Assembly: GCA_030068075.1 (NCBI GenBank)
Contig: CM057826.1
Coordinates: 71,273,312 to 71,337,311 of the forward strand
DNA length: 64,000 bases
Direction: 5' to 3'
Origin: Paguma larvata
Taxonomy: Eukaryota; Chordata; Mammalia; Carnivora; Viverridae
Positions 25,046 to 38,000 of the stretch are shown here, in pieces. The notes below the pieces were generated by a model. That model did no database searches. It worked only from the letters and a program-made list of their open reading frames with translations, and was not told the origin of the DNA. Positions within the stretch are counted from its first letter, which is position 1, and each line of letters opens with the position of its first letter. A program made the translations under genes and the position numbers.

Positions 25046-28000
25046 TATATATTCCTATACATACACATACACGTACATATGCATATATACATCTGGAGAG
25101 AGAGAAGGGGAGGGAACTTGTCTATGGTGATTATACATTATGTAAAATAATATATATAATAGATCCACTGCTGTTCATCTAAATTCAAAGACCCAGCACA
25201 ATCCAAAATCCACTAGAAATTGAGTATAGCATGCAGATTCTTTTTAGTGAATCTTATCTCCTCCATTTGGGAGTAGGCATTTGGGGTGGTATTGAGCCCT
25301 AACCGAAATTCCTTGGCTTGAGCAAGTCAGGAAGAAATGCCATCTGCTTGGCTAAACACTGATTTCAGGTTTGGGTCAAGTCCAATTTGGGCTGTGAGAA
25401 AAGATGAACTTCTGGAAAATGTTTTTCCTGATCCCCATGAAAGCTATCAGAAAAGAGACAGTCTTTAGAGGAAAGGCTGAATTAAGATGAAGCTGACCCT
25501 GTAGAAGGTAAAGTAGACAAATGGAAAGAAACTAACTACTTGGGGCAGTCTCTGATCAATTATTAGTTGAAGCCAGCCTATCTCTGAACTTCTAATTTAA
25601 TAACACCAATAAGCATCTTAACTCAAGCAGATGTTTAGGCTGTTTTTATTGATTTTAATAAGCATCTGAGACCAAAAATAGAAATAAAGGTAAAAAAGAA
25701 GCAAGGAAGGCAGGGGGGAGAAGTAGAAAAGAAAAAAATGAACCAGAGAAATGTATTGGTTCACTCCCTAAAAGGAGCTTTTACAGCGATTTTCTTGCAA
25801 AATCTACAATTATTACTAGATTTAGAGTAAGACTGAACCTTCAGAGATTTGGTCCTCTCAGGAAGTTAAGATACCTGCCAAAAGGACCTAACTCCTCTCT
25901 GTTTTGCAAACTGAAACTGACCCCACCGAAAGCTGGACGCTGGCTCAATATTACCCCACTGCTATCAGGTACCACCCTGCTCAAGAGAGAATACTCTTGC
26001 TCCTGAAAATGTGCTTCTCCAGGCACTCTGAAAAGAGTCATCAAGGATCCCTGATGCTTCTGAGAACCCCGCAGCCCACTTGAGGGAAGATTTGTCACCA
26101 CAGTGTTCTTAAATCTCTACGGATAAGATCGGGACTTTATGGTGTATGTGTGGGTAGGGGCAGTGCTTAGGGCATTGTACTCAGCGGTTATTTCCAAGAG
26201 AATAATAACAATACCATTGAAAGTATTTTTAAAATCCATTTTCACCCAAAACATAACAACTGACATTTTCTATTGCCTGAATTTTCAAGAAATACTCTGA
26301 ACAAAATGAAACCACTTCAATTAGCATGGCATTAATTCTGCTTCGAAGGAACGGGGAAGGGGGTGCAGGGCTCTTTTCCCCTTGGTTCTCTATGCTATTC
26401 ACCTGGACTTGGCCTGAGTACTTGGCAGATGCAGGGGGAGTAATTGAGGATTATGTTTATCCTTTCTGTTGACATCTGGAAAAAACCCCAGGCAAAAGTC
26501 AGCAGCCGTTAATTCAAATAAGTATAGTTCCTTTGACAATGCAATTGAACATCTTTCTTTTTTAAAGATGTAAAGCCTCTTTCTAATCCATCATGTTTTT
26601 ACCACATCTAAGCTTTGCCACATAACTTACACGTTGGGAAGCTGTTCAAATAACAATGTAAGTACTTCCTGCATTTCTAATAAAGATGTAGTTATAAAAG
26701 AATAATATTTTTCAACAGCCCAATTTTGGTAGCTTCACACATACCAGAAACACCTGCCAACTACCTCTACAGACACCTTGCTTCCTAACATTGTATAGTT
26801 TAAATATTCATGTGAATTATTCATGAAGTATTACTAATTGATATTTGTTATTCAGATGAACTGCAAAGTTATGGATCTTCCCATCCTTAAATAGCATGTA
26901 GTCAGGTTTTTATGAGATTAGGAACAAATTCAAATATGTTATTTATTTATTTACTTATTTATTCATTTATTGTTATTTTGTTAGTTTTGGCAAGCAATGT
27001 TCACTTGTATCTGTGACTGGCAACTTGCAATTTCTGTCTCCTAAAAAGGCAAAAAAGATGCTAGCCACCAAGGCTGTCAGAAACATATTCAAAGTGCTTT
27101 TGACCAAGTTCTTGTATCTCAGCTACCTGCTGTGTCACAGAGCAGAGTATTTAAAGGAGAGAGAGAGAATATAAAATATAGATGAAATAATTACCACAGT
27201 AACTACTTAATTGCATTTGAGTAGTTACACTTTAGGACTATTCCAAACACTATTTTGAGTCATTATTCCTTTGTCTTAAGAGTTTATACTCCAGTCATTT
27301 TTAATGAAAATATCCTGTTTTTAATCTTCTAATGGGAGGGGCGGTCAAACAGAAACTGCTTCCATGGTACGGATAGTGTTTGCAAAACTTGATCTTGTGC
27401 CTTCACTGCAGTGTTAACATACGGCAAATGGCTGCAAGCCTTCAGCACGCTACTGAAGTCTCTGGTGGCGTAATTAAACATGCCTTGACCAAGGCTTCCT
27501 GAGAAACTCCAGATTGGTAAACCCAGTCCCACCAAAAAATGTTAACTAGAGCACCATCACTAAATACCAAATAACAACTGAGAAAGCTACCCATGGCTCC
27601 CAGGAGCTTCGCTGCTCAGTGTAAATGTTCACTAATCGTATATTACATTCAGGTATATATTTTTAAAGTCATCTTGAAATATTCCTAACTAGATATGCTG
27701 GCAAGTAACTAAATCAGCCCGTTTTCTCTTCATTGTCATTTTGGCACAGCTAGTGTCTTTCTGTTTTAAAGCAGATTTTTTAAAAGGTGCCAACACCCAG
27801 TGGTCTATCAGTACTCTCTCGTACCACATCAAAGACATTTTTTTCTCCATAGACAGAGAGGAAAATGTCTTGGAGGGTAAAAAAGAGCACCATCTTAGAA
27901 TCGTGGTTTGACACTGATTCTGTTGAATTTAAAATTGCCGAAGCTTAGAGTCAGGTGTCCTCGGATACCTAAAGGAGTCCTCATTAACCTGAACAATAAA

Positions 28001-28894
28001 ACAAACAGTGAACAAGGTGATTTAGCTATATGTCATGTTCTCATCATTACTGAAGGCACTGCATCCTGATATGGAATAAAGGAAAACAAAATAAATCCGA
28101 ATTTCAAGTGAAGAAAAATAATAAAACATTATGATAGAAAGGCTTCAGTCATAAAATTCACATGAACAAAACTAAATACCCGATATTAATTTAAAAGCAA
28201 GTTCATTTTAGAAAAAAATAATAGTAAATTTTAGGGCACAAGTTGAAGTAACGAAAACTATTTCTTCAGAAGAGTTATACCTGAAAGACTTTGACACTGA
28301 AACACTACGAAGGATTTAGCAAATTAGCTTGACTTATGGTGTCTTACTCCTGCAAAAATGTTGATGTTATCTTTTATGTTATATTTAAAATATCATGATA
28401 TCTGTGTTTTACAACAAAATGATACATCTTCGTTTTCCCTACTCCATGAAGGTTATTATTACCCTAGAGGATTTGAACAACATAGCTACAGGTTTTGATT
28501 TAGATTTGACACATTTAGAGGATGCTATATTTAATTCCTAGAGGGAAGAGCCATGTGGTAAACTGGACTAGGAAGCTGAAACCTTACACTTTGGTGCTGG
28601 GGAGGCCTGGACTGATAATGCATTTTCCTTTACAAGTGTCTTCTATCTCAGGAATCAGAATAACTATTTTTATTTTAATGCATTGTTTTCTTAATGGGAA
28701 AATACTCTTAAGGGCTAAGTATATTACACACACACATACACATGCACTCAAATGTGGCAAATAATGAGTCTATATTTAGAAATACTTTCCAAATCACCCA
28801 CCCCCAACCACACACACACAAAAAAGTGAGATGGCTTAAATTCAACATATAAAAAATATAACATATAAAAAACCAGATGCAGTAATTTTTAACA
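25046..28894. other. repeat-poor anonymous sequence, 3.8 kb
   Basis: No SINE, LINE, LTR or gene recognised. Contains a (TTTA)n low-complexity run at about 26938-26972 and short CA runs at about 28728-28742. Frames at 25841-26101 (minus), 27329-27535 (minus) and 28522-28764 (plus) carry no recognisable domain. Confidence 0.5.
26938..26972. repeat. (TTTA)n low-complexity run
   Basis: Imperfect TTTA units with two single-base interruptions. Confidence 0.85.
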
Positions 28895-29120
28895 ATTTAA
28901 CTCTGAAATCGGACTGCTTAAATGCAAATCCCATCTGTGGCAATTATTACATGGTGACCTTGAACAAGTTACTTAACTTTTCTGCACTTTCATTTCCTTA
29001 TATGAAAATAATCTAATCCCTCACAATTTGTTTTGATGATAACAATTGTTACAATGTATGTGAAAGTACTTAGAACAATTCCCAGCTTGTATGAAAAGCT
29101 AGGTAGAAATTTTAGTTATG
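28895..29120 (+). mobile_element. MIR SINE
   Basis: Order 'aatcggactgcttaaatgca', 'aaatcccatctgtggcaatt', 'gaccttgaacaagttactta', 'ctttcatttccttatatg' and a 3' half follows the MIR consensus closely enough to call. Confidence 0.75.
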
Positions 29121-29450
29121 ATTATCATTGCACTAATATAAACACAACAAGGTAGTTTATTCCACTAGAATAAAAACTTAAGCAATCAGGCAATCGAAAT
29201 GAAAAATGAAAATTGAAAGAGCAAAAGAAGTAAGATTTTATGCTTGTCTTTACTCAAAAAAAAAAACAGAATATAAATTTCTATTTATAATTTTCATTAT
29301 TCTAATATCTTCTATAAATGCTCTTAGGTACATCAAGTTATATAATTTTTGCTTTCCCTGCTGTTTTACTTCAGTCAATCTCCCTTCCCCTGAAAACTTT
29401 AAAACAAAATGAATTGCTAAAAAGCTTAGTCATTATTATCCAAAAGGTCT

Positions 29451-29660
29451 TTTTTTAATGTTTATTTATTTGTTTTGAGAGACAGAGAGCATGAGTGGAG
29501 GAGGGGCTCTGTGCTGACAGGTCAGAGCCTGGAACCTGCTTTAGATTCTCTGTCTCTCTCCCTCTCTCTTTCTTTGTCTCTCCTTCTCTGCCCCTCCCTG
29601 GCTCGTGCCTCTTTCTCTGTCTCTCAAAAATAAATAAACATTAACTTTTTAAAAAAAATC
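29451..29660. mobile_element. foldback CAN-SINE: two tail halves head-to-head, heads missing
   Basis: 29451-29506 is an antisense CAN-SINE 3' end (T-run, 'atgtttatttatttg', GA-rich, 'aggagggg'). It joins directly to a sense 3' half from about 29507 ('ctctgtgctgacagg' to 'aaataaataaacattaac' plus A-run). Both outer ends are A/T tails and neither tRNA-derived head remains. The arms form an inverted repeat of about 55-60 bp. No target duplication seen. Confidence 0.85.
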
Positions 29661-30616
29661 TAGTCCCAGAAAAAGGATATTTAGACATTTGAAACTTTAT
29701 TTCAACAGAGTGCCTTTCAGAGTTTCGCTTTATATTCTAATGACAGTGCTACACATGTGCTTGCTGGTTTATGACGACTTCTCTGGGCAGCTCTTCTCAG
29801 TATATTTATGAATTCTGCTTGATTATTATTATTTAGGACCAGAGCCTACATCTGCAAGGATGGAAAGGTAAGACCAACTTTTTCTTTTCCTAAACAAGGT
29901 GACAAAAACCTTTTTTAAAGAGATTTCGCCAGCATCTTAGCATTTAGTTTAAATTCAAATTAGATTTTTATGTTAACATATATATTGGAATTAGAATGTT
30001 ATTTGTTTGGATAACTTTAAATATCAGAAATTTATTGACCGATTTATTAAGGATTTCCTTAGATATAAAAATTGTGTCTATTTTTTTTCTTTTTGGAATA
30101 AGTATGTTTGCCACATCTAAATAGAGAAAGGCTGTTTATTTTTCTTAAATTTTTAATATATTTTCATTGCTATGTCTATTTTCACTAATTACTTAGTACC
30201 AAGAAAATATACACCCATATCTTTGTACTCCCAGTGAATTTGCTTCAAAGGAATGTATCATGTGTTGAAGGTCCTCCTGGTGTTGTGGGGACCAAATTTC
30301 CCTAAAAGACACAATGACAGAGGTACAACAATATGACCTATACAATGTAAACTATCAAGGGATATAAACTCAAAGACACTGAAATCATAAGCAGAAGCCT
30401 GACTTTATTGGCAAAACATTCTTTTTAATTATATTAGCTATCTCCTACTTTATGATAAAATTCAGTTTCAACATCATCTTCCAGTCCAAAGTCACAATAA
30501 TAAATACCTCAAAACTTAGATTAATATCCTGCCTTTCATTTGAGTAGCTCAGAAAACTTTTACATCTATAACTCTTTCCTGTCTTTATAAATTTTATTCT
30601 GGAGAAATTATGTTCC
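29661..30616. other. anonymous non-coding sequence
   Basis: No gene called. A 31-bp segment at 29837-29867 is bounded by splice-like AG and GTAAGA signals (see findings). Confidence 0.5.
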
Positions 30617-30829
30617 TCAATGTACCTGGGTGGCTCAGTCAGTTAAGCATCCGGCTCTTGATTTCAGATCAGGTTATGATCTCCCAGTTCATGGAATTGA
30701 GCCCCACACTGCTGTCAGCACAGAGGCTGCTTGGAATTCTCTATCTTCTGTCTCTCTTTCTCCCTTTGCCCCTACCCTACTCATGAGCTCTCTTTCTTAA
30801 AATAAATAAATAAACATTAAACAAACTTA
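30617..30829 (+). mobile_element. CAN-SINE, sense, diverged
   Basis: Head 'acctgggtggctcagtcag', the 'ctcttgatttcagatcagg' subtype, a body shortened around the 'ctgtcagcacagagg' region, and an 'aaataaataaataaacatt' tail. No clear target duplication. Confidence 0.93.
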
Positions 30830-30974
30830 AATGTATATTATTTATATCCTTTATTCCCTTTGTCATACTTTTTAATCTATTTATCTTAAACTACTCAGAT
30901 ATAAAAAACTTCTGTTACAAAAATATATATTTCCATGATATCATGGAAATAAAAGCATTTTCCCACATAAAAAG

Positions 30975-31440
30975 TTGGAGAGGAATGTTCACAGCAGCCT
31001 TATTCATAATAGCAAGAAACTACATAAACATCTAACAACTGACAAACGAGTAAACAAAATGCGGTATATCGATATAAAATGGAATAAAGTCCTGATAGAT
31101 GCTAAAAAAATGGGTGAACATTGAAAATATTTGGCTAGGTGAAAGAAGCCAGTAACAAAAGGCCATTTATCATAGGATTCTATTTATATGAAATCTCTGA
31201 AATAAGCAAATCAATAGGAACAGATAATAGTGATGGCCCAGGGATGGCCTTGAAATGAAGGTTACCGGAAAATGGGCATCATTGTTAATACGTATGGGGT
31301 TTCTTTTTATAAAATGTTCTAAAACTGAATGTGGGGATGATCGCCTAAGTCTGTGACTATACTAAAATTATCAAATTATATCATTTAAATTGGGGAATTG
31401 TATGAAATATGGATTATTTGTCAACAAAACTGTTTTTAAA
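30975..31440 (+). mobile_element. ancient L1 LINE 3' end
   Basis: 'gttcacagcagccttattca', 'catctaacaactgacaaacg', 'ggattctatttatatgaaat' and 'gtgactatactaaaattatc' follow the L1 C-terminus to 3' UTR order. Confidence 0.8.
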
Positions 31441-33456
31441 AAGTAACAGCGAACTTTAGCAGTACTTGTGCTATATTTTCAGCCTGCCTTTCCTCCTTTT
31501 GGAGGCCATTCTCTCACTATGAAGCTTTCTAAACAAATATTTGCAGTTAGTGATCCTCTTACCCTTTCCCCCTTAGGGATGACTCAAAGGGATGAAGGGA
31601 CTTGCTCATGATTACAAAACTAGGTGGCAATAACCAGAACAAAAACATTCCCTCATCTTGTTAGCCAATACCAGGAAGGTTTCTTGTTTGCTTCTTAGGA
31701 AATGGATTTGCACCTACTGTAAGTACCTCTGACAATCCTTCCATTATATTATGACCATCTTCTCTTTAAAATATGTATTACTTATTTTTTAACTACTTTG
31801 TCTCAAGATATAAATTAACTATCTTCTTCTTTGGTCTTTTTCTTTTAGAATGGAATAGCCTCACTCTCTATGGTAGTTAGGTCCTACATATTAAAAACCT
31901 GACCATTTAAAACATTTAGATAACTTTTAACATTTTAATATCTTTATAACGACTGAAGGATGACTAGAAATTATTTAATGAACATATATATATACACCAA
32001 TGTTTTTATTTCTTTCTTTGCTTATGTAGCAGTAGTCCTTCTGATCACTGGTGGCTAGAAACATGTTTCCAGGTATCAATTTGAAAGTAATAATTCATGT
32101 CATTTTGAATAGAGCTATGGTTGGTACAGTATGTGGTATTTGGTATTTAGAACATTGAAAACAATCCTCCAAGGTCGTCCTCTTGACTTCACAATCAAAA
32201 TTCCAAAACACAATACCTGTATGGGATTCACAGATCCCTCATTGGTGATATCCTGATGAATTATCCATTGAAAGATGATGGGATCTGTTCTCCACCCCTA
32301 AGAAACTCTAAGTTTTCACTTGCCTCTTTAATTCTTCTGGGAACAGCTCTGTGTCTATTCCATCCCTTTGTTTTAATCATCTTCTCTTATTTCCCTCCCA
32401 CCCATTTCCTGAACAATCTCCCTTGGCAGACTTACTCTCCATGTGAACAATCATGTTAGCTTTTACTTAGAGGGTGTCACAATTTTGTCTCTGAAGTATT
32501 GAGGACTAATTGTATCCCACATTTAGAAATAAAACAACTGAGACATAAAGATCATTAACAAAGTTATCATGATTAGTTAACATTAAGTTTAAACACAGAA
32601 CCCAGTTACTTGAGATCTAATGTGGACCTCCAAGGCTCAGATTTATCGAAATCAGACAGAGACACTGAAATGCACCTGAAGAGACAATTGTAGTCTTTAA
32701 AATTTATAATAATATCATATACTATGCACAATATTTTTTTCTGTTAAGCCTACCCATAATTAGGGTGCACATATTTGAAATATTTATTGCAGGCTGTCCA
32801 TTAATCCAGGTATTTTGCAAAATCATCTCAGGTAGAAGACATATCTTCTTCCTTGGACACAGTAGTATGTTATCTATAATGGCACCTAGCATCCACATCT
32901 GAATCTTTTTTTTCCAACAAATGATAATAGGAAGTCATTTTCAGCCAATAAAGCTCAGTATTTGTTGCAGGAGGATATGTTCCCATCCTCTTTATAGCCT
33001 ATGGAGCTGTTGCAGAGCTGTGAAGTAGGTTTCAAAGTTGTCATTAGTTTTTGAGCTATGAGCACTTGAATTATTTTCCCTCTTAACTAAACTAGATAAG
33101 AATAATTGTTATTGTCAGAATCAGGGAAGAAACAGTCCCTGCAGTCTTTAGATGAAACCCAATTACTACAGGGGGTATAATTTTAAAAATCCATAAATTA
33201 CCACATGCTACTGTTTTTCAATACTTTCCATATCAAACTTGTCCTTTAGAGACCACATTGAACAAACAAAAAAAATGGATCCATGCATTTCTCTTGAATG
33301 ACAGACAGCAAGCATCACAAGTGAAAGGTGAACAATCTGTCTGATAGGAGCTCCGCTAATTTAAATGAAATCTAGATCCCTAAAAAACTCTGAAATCCAC
33401 GAGAATAAATAACTGTCAACATAATACTAGCCTTTCCTTAAAGACATTTGTGGTTT
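31441..33456. other. anonymous sequence with two faint MIR remnants
   Basis: Antisense MIR-like cores occur at about 31590-31660 ('gaagggacttgctcatga') and 32515-32630 ('aaacaactgagacataaaga'). No gene. The frame at 32256-32459 has a hydrophobic middle but no start context or domain and is treated as chance. Confidence 0.45.
32515..32630 (-). mobile_element. MIR SINE fragment, antisense
   Basis: 'cacatttagaaataaaacaa', 'ctgagacataaag' and 'aacacagaacccag' fit the reverse-complement MIR order. Confidence 0.5.
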
Positions 33457-33466
33457 AAGAACTTCA

Positions 33467-33686
33467 CGGGCGCCTGGGTGGCTCAGTCAGTTAAGCGGCC
33501 GACTTCAGCTCAGGTCATGATCTCACAGTCTGTGAGTTCGAGCCCCACGTCGGGCTCTGTGCTGATGGCTCAGAGCCTGGAGCCTGCTTCGGATTCTGTG
33601 TCTCTGTCTCTCTCTGTCCTTCCCTTGTTCATGTTCTGTCTCTATGTCTCTCAAAAATAAAATAAAAATGTTAAAAAAAAATTTAA
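33467..33686 (+). mobile_element. CAN-SINE, sense, full length, well preserved
   Basis: Begins GGGCGCCTGGGTGG. It has a good pol III A box (TGGCTCAGTCAG, 33479-33490) and B box (GTTCGAGCCCC, 33536-33546), then body, (CT)n and tail. Target duplication aagaacttca lies at 33457-33466 and 33687-33696, perfect over 10 bp. Retained CpGs in the head suggest a relatively young copy. Confidence 0.97.
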
Positions 33687-33924
33687 AAGAACTTCATAGA
33701 CATTTCATATCAAATAGTTGAACTGAAAATGTGTGAGATGAGACTATGTAAGGGCCCGACCACCAGCATAAAAAGAGCAAATACATATTTCAAGCAAATA
33801 AATTAACAAACTCATTTTTCATAATTTTTTTCACAGAAATACACTTAAGGATGTTTAAGTGAAGTATTATTAACTATTCTAATTCTTGCAAACAAATTTG
33901 ATTAAAGTAGAGCAAGAATGTAAT

Positions 33925-34145
33925 GCATTGATTAATAGAATGACCTCTGTTATCAAACCTACATTTTAATCCATGCCCTACTATCTATCAATTGTGAGAT
34001 AGCAGGCAAGATGGGCAATCTCTCTGTTATAGTTTTCTCATCTGAAAAATAGAGAGAATAATTGTATCTCCTCAATATGGTTATGTGACTTAAAGGAGAT
34101 AGAGCTTATCAAGGGTTTAGTAGAATACTGGTACAAACTTAAAAG
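33925..34145 (+). mobile_element. MIR SINE
   Basis: 'ttttaatccatgccctacta', 'caattgtgagatagcaggca', 'agttttctcatctgaaaaat' and 'atatggttatgtgacttaaa' fit the MIR order. Confidence 0.65.
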
Positions 34146-34855
34146 TTCTAGATATCTTTATTATAGAAATATCATACAAGAGCATAGATAACTGAAGTTT
34201 TGACGTTTTCCTTATTTCAATATCCTTTTGAAGTTTCAAAACAAAAATATATTATTTACAAAAGTAATCTCAAGAACTATTACTAATTTAGAAAATAATC
34301 TCATTATAATAACGCATTTAAGTTTTAATTTTTAGGAAATATGACTCACTCAATTAAGACCAAAAGTTTTAATGTTATCATAGGAAAGGGGGCTACTTCC
34401 ATAACCTTGGTCAAAGAACAATTTCCTCTCTGACATTATCTTCATCTATTTTACTCTATTAAATAGATTGGTGGAGGGAGGCAAAAGTAAGGGGAACTTA
34501 CAGAAAGGGACACTCTCTCAGATAGCCAGATTAACATTTGAAACCCTTATATTTGGTTTGGTCCAAAGTGAAGCTATATTGTCCATCCATCTGAACTAAC
34601 TTTAAATATATGCATAGAACTTGTATTTTAACCAGGAGAAGATTAAGACGGTTATCAGCAACTGGAAGGCAGGCAATTGCTTTGCCAAGTTGTCAAAGTC
34701 AAGTTGAAAAATAAAATTCTAGTCTTTTGGAGTTGAAGGTAGAAGGGAAAATGGAGACTGCCAAGGAGCTAACTCTTCAAGGAAACTTCAAGAGGTCCAA
34801 AGAGGAAATACAGGCATGGAGGAAACACAGAATTTTGGTAAAAACTGGGTCTTGG
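34146..34855. other. anonymous non-coding sequence
   Basis: No gene or repeat recognised. Confidence 0.5.
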
Positions 34856-35073
34856 GAGGCGTACCTGGGTGGCTCAGTTGGCTAGGGGTCTAACTCTTGG
34901 TTTCAGCTCAGGTCTTGATCTCATGATTTCATGAGTTCAAGTTCTGCATCTCTGTGCTGAGAGCATAGAGATTGGGATTCTCTCTCTCTATCTCTCTCCC
35001 TGCCTCTCCCCCACTCACACTGTCTCTGTTTCTCTCAAAATAAATAAATAAACTTTTAAAAAATTTAAAAAAA
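34856..35073 (+). mobile_element. CAN-SINE, sense, diverged
   Basis: Head 'gtacctgggtggctcagttg', the 'ctcttggtttcagctcagg' subtype, body, CT-rich segment and 'aaataaataaataaac' tail. Target duplication not resolved. Confidence 0.93.
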
Positions 35074-38000
35074 TGCATCTTGAGATAATATCCTATAAGG
35101 TCATTTGGAAATAAGTCTCAAAATTTTGACCTTTTTAAATTTCTCCTGCATAATATAAGGTAGAGTCTGAAGATAGCAACGAAGCTACTCCTAGAGGCAG
35201 GACGCTAGATGGCTCCAATTTGAGAAGACAGACTTCAATGTCTGATGACTCTCATCCTGGAAGGAAGAGTCTTTCACAGAATACTGAGCAAATGAAAGAA
35301 TACTAGCAGCATCTAGTGGCCTATCTATGTAAGCGCCCCTGTACCTAGGTCCCAGGGTTGAAAAAGTGAGACACTAAATAAACATGGTGAACTACTGATA
35401 GACTTTAATGGATTTCTCATTTCTGGGAGAATAACAGTGGAATTAAGGGCAACTGTCTGGACTACCATGCTCAAAGCATCATGGGGGGAACATAAAGAAG
35501 CGTAAGATATCCAAATAGTTTAGTTTAACTGTATTCCTCCTGCACCATTTCCAGTTAAACCAAAATCAGCAAAATACCACTGAATATATACACCTTTTCA
35601 TATTTTGATCAATCAATATATAGAGCATTAAAGTAATGAAGAATTAATTTCAAGAGAATACATGACCTATTCCCTGCCCACAAGGTAGATACGATTATAG
35701 AGCCTGCTTAGACACAACTTCAACATCTATACCTGGAATTTTTACCCATCTTCTTTCAGGAGAGTTCTATATTGTAACATTAAATGGAAAGACAATTTTC
35801 CACTATTTGCTATTTATCGACCTGTCTAAATCATTTACCCTATGTCTATGGTGATCAAAATATAGTTTACTCTAAATATACCTGAGAAGCTGTTGAAATA
35901 AATCATTTGGAAGAATTATCTATTGAGGAGACAACTCTATTTACAATTGTGCCAAATATCTGTGCATTATAAGACATCAGTGTGGTTTTCTTCAAAGGAA
36001 TGACATTTAACAGAATCGTCAAAATTTTCTTAAAGAGATGGAAGCAGCTTTTTAGAAAAAGAAAGATTTGATAACCAAAAATAAATAATTAATAATTCAA
36101 TTAATTAATTAATTAATTAACAAAGCTCCCTTTTAAAGGCAGAAAAGAAATGGACATTACCCGAATTCTCATTCATGTGACTGCTTTTCTAATATTAAGG
36201 AGTTAGTTAAATCTTGCCTCTAACTGCCATATTAGAATTTAGCTTTGATGACTAAGAATCATCCCTTTTTTGAATGCAGCATAGTTTCAAGCTTCTCTTT
36301 AAAGCCTTTTAAAAGGCAGTTCTTTTTATTCACAGCTCACTTCTCTTCTTTTTCTAATTAGTAGCTTGAATGCAATTTTCCTTTTTTTTTTTTTTAAATC
36401 GAGCAGGCTGTGTAGCTAAATGGTGTTTTTGACATTCCTGCACTGGGGACAGATTCAAAACGAAGGCAGAAGACAATAGAGATTGACTACATACTTCACG
36501 GACACAAATCAAGGGAAATGCTGGTAATTACAGGAATTCGGCAACACTTTGTCTCTTGGCATCTGTACTTGGAAAAACAATGAAATAATCATGGACAAAT
36601 ATGATGTGAAATGTGTTTCTGGAGCAGCATGTTTTATTAACACTGAGCACTGCAGAGGGAGAAGCACCACTTGCTAATTTTAAAATTTCTATGAACTGTG
36701 GCAATTAAGCCTAATAATTATTTAAAGACTATAATAAAGATGAGTCCATTTTGTACTGAGTTTTAAAGAAAAAAAATAAGAACAGTGCTAAAGTTCAGTT
36801 TAAATGATGTACCACCTATACAATTTTGTACTTTTCCTACCTCATATGATTTGAAACTGGAAACATCTCTTGACACATTAGTCTCCAACTTAAGGATTTC
36901 CTCCATTCACATTTTGCCTCTTTGCTAATTTGGGGGGTTTGTTATTGTTGTGAAAACTATTTGTTGGGGGTCTTTTGTGCTTTAGATGTTAATTTTATAG
37001 AGTGCTGCTGAATACCACTGTGGTCATCAAGAAAGAGGAGGTCTAATTGAACAAAGCACTGAATATATTAACTGTTTCTTCCAGAATAGTCATTTTTCCC
37101 ACTACAGATTCTTTCTAAATAACAACAGAAAAGCTGCTGATTGTTTTTAGTCCTTTGATGGAAAACTAGGGAGGCTTGTTTCAGCCTTAGGCAGAATGCA
37201 ACTTCTCCCACTGAATTAGCTCAATGATAACAGATTCAGACTGGGTATCAAACCATTGGAGCTTGCACTGAGGATTAAAAACAGAAACTATCGGTCATTA
37301 ATACAGATTTATGTTAAGGAAAAACTTATTATATTTTAGCTTGTTTCCTACCAGGGAGACAAGACATTTCTATTAATTAGTATGTCCTCGATTTTCTCTC
37401 CTCCATACTCTTGCTATCTTGTGCAATTCATTGTTACTTCCTGAGTAATTTTATTTTTTCCTCTGGTTAATTTTAAAAGATAAACTTGCATATTTTACTT
37501 TGTAGCATGAGAATAAAACACAATGAATAGCTATTCTCTGAGTATAAACCAGGGAACGCCAAGCTTCATTCATCTCTGTTCTTTCCTAACAGAGCAAGTT
37601 TATTATGGCATTTATACTGAAAAAAAATTATTCATTGTATTTGGTATAGAAAAGAGATGTTGCCAATATTTATTTCCGAGCCAGAGTTCTGTCAGCAGGA
37701 ATGGAGTATGATTGCCTCCCCCGCCCATAACAAAAAAATTCAGATGGGATGATTTGCAACACTCAGTCTATTGCTTGTGTTCTTCTTGCATCCTCAGCAA
37801 GATTATTCCAAAACATTGGTACATATTCCATACTTGCAAAGAGGCAATTTCTCATTAGAACTGTAACTTGATAGAGAACCATATTACAAAGGAATATGAA
37901 AAAATAGATTGTGCCAGGAGCATATTTTCAATGTCTCCCTTTTTTATTTGCATCCACATAGTTGAAGAGGAACAGAGCTGGCCTTGAGCAAAACGAAGTT

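Noticed and set aside
33467..33546. Functional tRNA gene
   Set aside because: A and B boxes are present, but they belong to the tRNA-derived head of a CAN-SINE, and the body follows directly. No mature cloverleaf or terminator.
33448..33660. 70-codon frame with repeated SLS/SLE peptides, and similar frames at 23123, 23193, 49378, 59348, 2317, 21961 and 16770
   Set aside because: They are translations of CAN-SINEs. The same peptide pattern recurs wherever a SINE occurs, in either orientation.
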